Shown here: piece after piece, positions 6,364 through 10,837 of the stretch
How positions within the stretch are numbered: position 1 is the first letter of the stretch
Layout of the letters: each line of letters opens with the position of its first letter
Source: Bacillota bacterium
GTDB lineage: Bacteria; Bacillota; Proteinivoracia; UBA4975
NCBI GenBank assembly: GCA_012727415.1
Contig: JAAYHI010000012.1
Span: 1 to 10,837, forward strand
Direction: 5' to 3'
DNA: 10,837 nt
Position numbers and translations under genes: made by a program
Notes under the pieces: model-generated
Database searches by the model: none
What the model saw: only the letters and a program-made list of their open reading frames with translations
Told to the model about the DNA's origin: nothing

Positions 6364-7596
6364 ATGCGAGGTGGTAAGTGGTCGCGCTTCTTGGTTTTTG
6401 CCTTAGTGATGGTTTTTGTCCTGGGAACAGTTTTTTCTGCCCAGGCCGATTCCCTGGATGATTACTTTGATGATCTCGAAGCCATCGAAAAAAGACTGGA
6501 AGAAATGAAGGCAGAGCGGCAAAAAAATAAATCTGAACTGGACAAGCTTCGGGATCAGTTGGAGGACCTCAACCGGGAAATTTATAATGCTGAACGCGAA
6601 CTGGCGAAATTGGAGGAAAAGATAGCGCAGTTAGAAGCAGAGATAGCAAACCAAGAGCAACTCATTGCCGACATTGAGGCTTCCATAGCCGAAACGGAAG
6701 AGCGCCTGAAGATACAGACGGAATATCTGGAACAGCGCCTGTGCGCCATGTACAAAAACGGCACCGTCAGCTACCTGGAAGTTCTCTTTTCTGCTTCCAG
6801 CTTCTCTGATTTTCTTTCCCGCTTTTCCTTCCTCCGCATGCTCATAGAAAGCGACACTGAATTGGTGGCTGAAATCGAGGAAACCAAGGCCGGCCTGGAA
6901 GCCGACAAAGCCTTGCTTGATGCTGAACTGGACAAGCTGATGCTGCGCCATGAAGAGCTTGACGCCTCCCGGGCCGCCGCCGAAGAGGATAGAGCTGCCC
7001 TGAAAAAGAAAGCCGCCAGGGTTAAGGAACTGGAGGCAGCTGTAGAAAAAGAGCTGGACAAACTCAATAAGGGCATTGCCGCTGAGGAAGCAGATAAGAA
7101 GGCCATTGAAAAGGAAATCAAGCGCCTGTTGGAGCTGGAACGGGTGCGGGCTGGCGAGCCGCCTTCCTTCTTTACCTGGCCTGTTCCCGGCTTTGACAGG
7201 GTGCCATATAACATAACCAGCCCCTTTGGCTGGAGGACTCATCCAATTACGGGAAAATGGCATTTTCACTCCGGCATAGATATTGCCCGCTATAATCGTG
7301 AAGGGCAAAGCATTGGCGGCAAGCCAATAGTGGCGGCTGCCAGCGGCACCGTCGACGTTGTCCGCAATTATGACGGCGGCGGCTATGGTATCTATGTTCT
7401 CATCAGTCACGGCGGAGGCTATCAGACTCTCTATGCCCACATGCGCTATACAACCGTCCAGGTAGGGCAAGTGGTGCAAATGGGAGATGTAATTGGCGTT
7501 GTCGGCACTACCGGTTCCAGCACCGGCAACCATTTGCATTTTGAGGTCAGAGTGATGGGAGAAGTGCAGGATCCCCTCAGTTATGAGTACAAGTAA
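6364..7596 (+). CDS. Secreted coiled-coil M23 (LytM) murein hydrolase, FtsEX partner
   Basis: This is a probable peptidoglycan endopeptidase acting outside the membrane. ATG 6364 follows a perfect GAGGAGGT (6350-6357). The 410 residues have a signal peptide (1-28, cut after AQA), a long coiled coil in two arms (about 35-135 and 165-262) with a hydrophobic, serine/phenylalanine-rich turn between them (LFSASSFSDFLSRFSFLRML, 141-160), and a LytM domain (about 275-408). The zinc and catalytic residues are all present: H302 and D306 (HSGID), H359 (YAHM), and H390 and H392 (NHLHFEV), so it should be an active enzyme, unlike the degenerate LytM of E. coli EnvC. The coiled-coil layout is that of EnvC and PcsB, which bind FtsX through the coiled coil. 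Its place directly after ftsX supports the same role. The exact bond cut is not predictable here. Confidence 0.93.
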   Translation: MRGGKWSRFLVFALVMVFVLGTVFSAQADSLDDYFDDLEAIEKRLEEMKAERQKNKSELDKLRDQLEDLNREIYNAERELAKLEEKIAQLEAEIANQEQLIADIEASIAETEERLKIQTEYLEQRLCAMYKNGTVSYLEVLFSASSFSDFLSRFSFLRMLIESDTELVAEIEETKAGLEADKALLDAELDKLMLRHEELDASRAAAEEDRAALKKKAARVKELEAAVEKELDKLNKGIAAEEADKKAIEKEIKRLLELERVRAGEPPSFFTWPVPGFDRVPYNITSPFGWRTHPITGKWHFHSGIDIARYNREGQSIGGKPIVAAASGTVDVVRNYDGGGYGIYVLISHGGGYQTLYAHMRYTTVQVGQVVQMGDVIGVVGTTGSSTGNHLHFEVRVMGEVQDPLSYEYK

Positions 7597-7640
7597 TAGA
7601 TAGAGGTTTTTGGAATATACTTTAGATGATGCCTCTGTAT

Positions 7641-7662
7641 GGCCATCTCTGATGGGATGGCC
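7641..7662. repeat. Inverted repeat between the M23 and ctp genes
   Basis: GGCCATC (7641-7647) pairs with GATGGCC (7656-7662) around an 8-base loop in the 94-base gap 7597-7690. Only CTTT follows, so it is at best a weak terminator. It may instead be an RNA-processing or stability element within the operon. AGAGG (7602-7606) and CCTCT (7632-7636) could add a second stem just upstream. Confidence 0.45.
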
Positions 7663-7690
7663 CTTTCATGTTAGGGAAGGATGTGGGCAA

Positions 7691-9100
7691 ATGGATAAAA
7701 AGGTATTGCGGATTTTAGGTATTGTCCTGCTGATTGGCATTGTAGTTGCGGGCAGCAGCCTGGGCTACGTCATCGGCTATACCCGCGGAATGAGCAGCAA
7801 GCAGTCATGGCGCTCGGGGGATTGGGGGAAATTGGACGAGGCTCTCTTTGCCATTGAGCAGTATTACCTGGAGGAGACCGAGCGGGAGAAAATTATCGAA
7901 GGTGCCCTCTACGGCCTGGTAGGCAGTCTTGACGATCCCTACAGTGAGTATTTGTCCATTGAGGACCTGGTGGATATGCAGATCCAACTGGGCAACGATT
8001 ACCAAGGCATTGGCGTCGAAGTGACCATGGAAAACAACCGGGTGACGGTGGTCATGCCCTTTGCCGGCTCTCCGGCCCAGGAAGCCGGGCTCCTCCCCGG
8101 GGACCAGATTGTCGAGGTAAATGGCGTCAATATCGAAGGTTTGCCCCTGACGGAGGCCGTCAAGGATATCAGGGGAGAGGCCGGCACCGAAGTTACCTTA
8201 GGCATTATCCGCGAAGGATTGCCCAGTATCTTTCAGGTCACCATTAAGCGGGCAACCATCGAGCGCAGTTCTGTCGAAGTTGAGATGCTTCCCGATGGCA
8301 TAGGCTATCTCGTCCTCACTCAGTTCGCAGAATCCTCGGGCAAGGAATTCGCCCAGGGCATCCGGGAACTGAAGAAGCAAGGGATGAAAGGTTTGGTTCT
8401 GGATTTAAGGGATAATCCCGGCGGCTACCTGGATGTGGCTGCAGAAATAGGCCGCCAGATAGTGCCCAAGGGTCTGATAGTATACACTGAAGACCGCAAC
8501 GGCAAGCGCACAGGCGAGTATACCTCCAGCTTGCGGGATCGGGGCTTCCCCATGGTGGTCCTCATCAATGAAAACAGCGCCAGTGCCTCTGAGATTATTG
8601 CCGGCGCCCTTAAGGATAACAATGTGCCTGTGATTGGCGCCACCAGCTATGGCAAGGGCACTGTCCAGAGCTCCTATGAGCTGGGAGACGGCTCCTATGT
8701 CAAGCTCACCACCAACAAGTTCTTTACCCCCAAGGGCAAGGAAATACAAGGCAACGGCGTTACTCCTGATTACCCGGTGCCCATGGACATGGTCAACCGC
8801 TTGCCCAACCTGTATTTTTTGGGCACTCAGGAATTGGGCAGTGAGGCCCTTCATATTTACCAGTTGCAGGCCATGTTGGAGGCCTTGGGCTATGAAGTAA
8901 AGGCCACCGGCATCTATGACCAGGCCACTGCCGACGCCGTGGCTGCCTTCCAGGGGGCCAATAAGCTTTCTCCCACCGGCAAACTGGACAGGGAGACGAC
9001 AGATGTCTTAAACCAGCGCTGGGAAAAATATACTCGGGACAGCGACGCACAGCTGCAGAAAGCGGTGGAGGTCCTGAGCCAGCTCATTCAGGGGAATTAA
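7691..9100 (+). CDS. ctpB: C-terminal processing protease (S41) with peptidoglycan-binding tail
   Basis: This is an envelope serine protease that cuts or degrades proteins fed in by their C-terminus. The ATG at 7691 follows AAGGA (7677-7681) and opens with MDKKV and a membrane or signal segment (about 6-30); the frame is open to a TTG at 7610, but that extension has no such signal. Of 469 residues, about 100-185 form the PDZ domain (FAGSPAQEAGLLPGDQI near 124-140), followed by the S41 core with DLRDNPGG (238-245), the catalytic serine in SASAS (S298), Lys 322 and Gln 326 in GKGTVQ, and a PG_binding_1 domain (about 385-442) able to hold the cell wall. The order ctp-minJ-uvrB is as for B. subtilis ctpB, the basis for the symbol. 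An orthologous sporulation role is not shown. Confidence 0.93.
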   Translation: MDKKVLRILGIVLLIGIVVAGSSLGYVIGYTRGMSSKQSWRSGDWGKLDEALFAIEQYYLEETEREKIIEGALYGLVGSLDDPYSEYLSIEDLVDMQIQLGNDYQGIGVEVTMENNRVTVVMPFAGSPAQEAGLLPGDQIVEVNGVNIEGLPLTEAVKDIRGEAGTEVTLGIIREGLPSIFQVTIKRATIERSSVEVEMLPDGIGYLVLTQFAESSGKEFAQGIRELKKQGMKGLVLDLRDNPGGYLDVAAEIGRQIVPKGLIVYTEDRNGKRTGEYTSSLRDRGFPMVVLINENSASASEIIAGALKDNNVPVIGATSYGKGTVQSSYELGDGSYVKLTTNKFFTPKGKEIQGNGVTPDYPVPMDMVNRLPNLYFLGTQELGSEALHIYQLQAMLEALGYEVKATGIYDQATADAVAAFQGANKLSPTGKLDRETTDVLNQRWEKYTRDSDAQLQKAVEVLSQLIQGN

Positions 9101-9101
9101 A

Positions 9102-10436
9102 ATGCTTCCCCTGGCAGAACTGATTAAGTTGATCATAACGACCTTTGGCTTGGCCTTTTTTGGCTGGATTAAGTATCCCATTTACCGCTACTATCCTGTA
9201 TTGCTGGCAGTTGTCCTCGCATTGGTCTATCGTCAGTTCCACCGCCAGGCTAAATTGGAAGCTCATCTCTACGGCACGCCCTTTTCTTCGCCGGGCAGGC
9301 AGCTCCATATATCCCTGGGTATTGGCCTTGCCGGCGGCTTCCTGACAAGCTTGCTCATGGTACTGCTGGGCCTTCCCCTGTCGGAAGAATTGGGGCTTAT
9401 ATATGTCTGGCCTGTAGTGCTGGTGCTGTTGCTCATTCATCCCCGCTTTATGTGCTTCGCCTATGGCGGCGGCGTGGTGGGTGCAGTATCCTTGCTTCTC
9501 CGGGGCTTGCACTTGCTCTTCCCCGGCATTGCAAATGTTGGCATTATTGCTTCGCTCATGGCTATAGACCTGCCTGCCCTCATGGCTTTGGTGGCAGTAC
9601 TGCACCTCACCGAGAGCTTCCTCATTTTTATCAGCGGCCACATCAATGCCAGCCCCGTCATCCTGCGCAATCCCCGGGGCGAGGTGGTTGCAGGTTTTAT
9701 GCTCCAGCGCTTCTGGCCGCTGCCGATAACAGCGCTGCTGGCGACCTTGGTCAGCGCCACTGAACAGTTTGAAGGCAGCATCGCCATGCCGGACTGGTGG
9801 CCGCTGCTGCAACCTGTACTTAAGCCGGAAGCAGGGATGGTACTTTCTTTTTTCCTCCTTCCCATTGTCGCCACTCTGGGCTATTCAGATATCGCCGTTT
9901 CCACATCTCCCCGGGAAAAGAGCAAAATCTCCGCCCGGCGGCTTGCTGTTTACAGCGGGGCATTATTGCTCCTGAGCTTAGCGGCGGGACGCCTGCCATT
10001 GTTGCAAATCTTGCCGGTATTGTTTGCGCCCTTGGGCCACGAATACCTGATTCAGGCGGGAAACCGCCGGGAGTGGAGTGCACCTCCCCTGTGGACTCCG
10101 CCGCAGCGGGGAGTAAAACTGCTGGCAACATGGCCGGGACTGCCTGCCGCCCTGGCGGGATTGGGCACCGGTTGGATTATCCACAGTGTCAATGGGATTG
10201 AGGTAAACAGCAGCCGGGAACTGGGGGCCGCCCTGGACACTTTTCCCTGCGCGGCGGTGATGGATGTGGAATCCCCCGCGGGAGAAAAAAAGACAGTAGA
10301 AATCCGCACTCAGGGCAAGCTGGGAATAATCCTTATTCCCCGTCCCGGCGATGGCGGACCCTATCTCAAGATGTCGGGGAAAGGCTTTCTCCTGCGGCTG
10401 TGGGAAAAAATAAAGAAAAAACAGTCTGGTGCATAA
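9102..10436 (+). CDS. minJ: MinJ-like polytopic membrane protein with C-terminal PDZ domain
   Basis: In B. subtilis MinJ bridges DivIVA to MinD and keeps division away from poles and finished septa. The ATG at 9102 lies one base after the ctp stop, with AGGGG (9090-9094) inside the end of ctp as ribosome binding site, so the two are probably co-translated. The 444 residues hold roughly eight hydrophobic segments in 1-318 (for example 32-46, 68-90, 97-113, 117-138, 245-265 and 283-300), a conserved-looking loop with GHINASP (179-185) and FWPLP (204-208), then a PDZ-like domain (about 325-415) with GLPAALAGLGTGWIIHSVNG (346-365), and a basic tail. The MinJ call rests on this topology plus the position between ctp and uvrB. 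It could be a more general PDZ membrane protein. Confidence 0.75.
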   Translation: MLPLAELIKLIITTFGLAFFGWIKYPIYRYYPVLLAVVLALVYRQFHRQAKLEAHLYGTPFSSPGRQLHISLGIGLAGGFLTSLLMVLLGLPLSEELGLIYVWPVVLVLLLIHPRFMCFAYGGGVVGAVSLLLRGLHLLFPGIANVGIIASLMAIDLPALMALVAVLHLTESFLIFISGHINASPVILRNPRGEVVAGFMLQRFWPLPITALLATLVSATEQFEGSIAMPDWWPLLQPVLKPEAGMVLSFFLLPIVATLGYSDIAVSTSPREKSKISARRLAVYSGALLLLSLAAGRLPLLQILPVLFAPLGHEYLIQAGNRREWSAPPLWTPPQRGVKLLATWPGLPAALAGLGTGWIIHSVNGIEVNSSRELGAALDTFPCAAVMDVESPAGEKKTVEIRTQGKLGIILIPRPGDGGPYLKMSGKGFLLRLWEKIKKKQSGA

Positions 10437-10450
10437 CATCAGACTGTTTA
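10419..10450 (+). terminator. Hairpin terminator at the end of the minJ-like gene
   Basis: Bases 10419-10430 pair with 10438-10449 (12 bp, one G-U) around a 7-base loop. The arms begin AAACAGTCTG and end CAGACTGTTT. The stop codon (10434-10436) lies in the loop, so the hairpin overlaps the coding end. The A-rich run before and TTTA after make it symmetrical, possibly bidirectional; the U-tail is short. Confidence 0.7.
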
Positions 10451-10464
10451 TCTGTCTGCGGGTA

Positions 10465-10493
10465 TATACACACCCGGTCAGATATGGTAGAAT
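10465..10493 (+). promoter_or_regulatory. Candidate sigma-A promoter of uvrB
   Basis: TATACA (10465-10470, 4 of 6) and TAGAAT (10488-10493, 5 of 6) are 17 bases apart, with an extended -10 TGG (10485-10487). Transcription would start near 10500, inside the LexA box, giving a short leader to the ribosome binding site at 10511-10520. Confidence 0.75.
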
Positions 10494-10494
10494 A

Positions 10495-10508
10495 GAAACA
10501 CCTGTTCG
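10495..10508. promoter_or_regulatory. LexA (SOS) operator of uvrB
   Basis: GAAACACCTGTTCG, read on the other strand as CGAACAGGTGTTTC, fits every position of the Gram-positive LexA box CGAACRNRYGTTYC. It begins one base after the -10 and covers the start point, so bound LexA should block transcription until DNA damage. Confidence 0.88.
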
Positions 10509-10522
10509 CAAGGGGTGAGGAA

Positions 10523-10837
10523 ATGGAAGGCAAATTTAAGCTGGTATCGGATTACAAGCCTACCGGGGACCAGCCCCAGGCTATTGAGGAATTGGTCAGG
10601 GGCGTAAATGACAATATGCGGCATCAGGCCTTGCTGGGGGTGACAGGCTCGGGCAAGACCTTCACCATTGCCAATGTCATTGCCCAGGTGCAAAAGCCCA
10701 CCCTGGTCATTGCCCACAACAAGACCCTGGCTGCCCAGCTCTGCAGCGAGTTCAAGGAGTTTTTCCCGGAAAACGCTGTGGAGTATTTTGTCAGCTACTA
10801 TGACTATTACCAGCCTGAAGCCTACATTCCCCACACC
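10523..10837 (+). CDS. uvrB: Excinuclease ABC subunit B, N-terminal part (runs off the window)
   Basis: UvrB is the damage-verifying helicase-like subunit of nucleotide excision repair; it is loaded by UvrA and recruits UvrC. ATG 10523 follows AGGGGTGAGG (10511-10520). The 105 residues seen are the start of the first helicase domain: the typical opening FKLVSDYKPTGDQPQAI (5-21), Walker A GVTGSGKT (39-46), LVIAHNKTLAAQL (61-73), and the start of the beta-hairpin region YYDYYQPEAYIP (92-103) that inserts between DNA strands. The gene continues beyond the right edge; no frame break is seen. It has its own promoter and SOS operator, so it is separated from the division genes despite close spacing. 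Confidence 0.98.
   Translation, partial: MEGKFKLVSDYKPTGDQPQAIEELVRGVNDNMRHQALLGVTGSGKTFTIANVIAQVQKPTLVIAHNKTLAAQLCSEFKEFFPENAVEYFVSYYDYYQPEAYIPHT

Noticed and set aside
6631..7539. Minus-strand frame (302 codons) opposite the M23 hydrolase
   Set aside because: It is a shadow of a repetitive coiled-coil gene; the + strand has signal peptide, catalytic motifs and a perfect ribosome binding site.
7610..7690. Upstream extension of the ctp gene from TTG 7610
   Set aside because: It adds 27 residues ahead of the membrane segment without a ribosome binding site and would cover the inverted repeat; ATG 7691 has AAGGA at good distance.
1..10837. CRISPR arrays, tRNA or rRNA genes, insertion sequences or phage genes
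   Set aside because: None was seen on either strand: no spaced repeats, no cloverleaf-like segments and no transposase-like frames.

Overview
This window is a chromosomal, housekeeping stretch from a Gram-positive-type bacterium, most likely a member of the Bacillota and probably of clostridial affinity. The reasons are a T-box leader on the isoleucyl-tRNA synthetase gene, strong GGAGG-type ribosome binding sites, TTG starts, a sequence matching the Gram-positive (Bacillus-type) LexA box in front of uvrB, and a gene order (ftsE-ftsX-...-ctp-minJ-uvrB) like that known from Bacillus subtilis. G+C is moderate, by eye in the mid-50s percent. No species can be named from the sequence alone. All genes lie on the + strand.

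Layout. (1) Bases 2-163 are the AT-richer 3' end of an unrecognised gene, closed by a strong rho-independent terminator (170-215). (2) A sigma-A-like promoter (218-247) drives an Ile-specific T-box leader (about 254-490) and ileS (520-3624), which encodes a long, type-2-like isoleucyl-tRNA synthetase with a GIHH variant of the HIGH motif. (3) A 232-base gap holds one possible tiny basic ORF (3707-3811). (4) birA (3857-4621) encodes a biotin protein ligase without the DNA-binding domain and is followed by a terminator. (5) A 160-base regulatory region (4622-4781) holds two candidate promoters, a small palindrome and an exact match to the Spo0A box. (6) Next comes a cell-envelope and division gene row: ftsE, ftsX, a secreted coiled-coil M23 murein hydrolase, a C-terminal processing protease with a peptidoglycan-binding tail, and a MinJ-like PDZ membrane protein (4782-10436). 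(7) A terminator, a promoter and an exact LexA/SOS box lead into the start of uvrB (10523 to the window edge).

How the genes work together. FtsE and FtsX should form the membrane ATPase that mechanically activates the coiled-coil M23 hydrolase encoded next to it. The secreted or membrane-anchored Ctp protease carries its own cell-wall-binding domain and could process or degrade that hydrolase. The MinJ-like protein would tie the module to division-site placement through DivIVA and MinD. ileS is set by uncharged tRNA-Ile, and uvrB by DNA damage through LexA.

No wholly new system was found. The best leads are the GIHH signature of IleS (predicted strong mupirocin resistance), the Spo0A-box match in the ftsE promoter, the Ctp/M23 pairing and the exact SOS box at uvrB.
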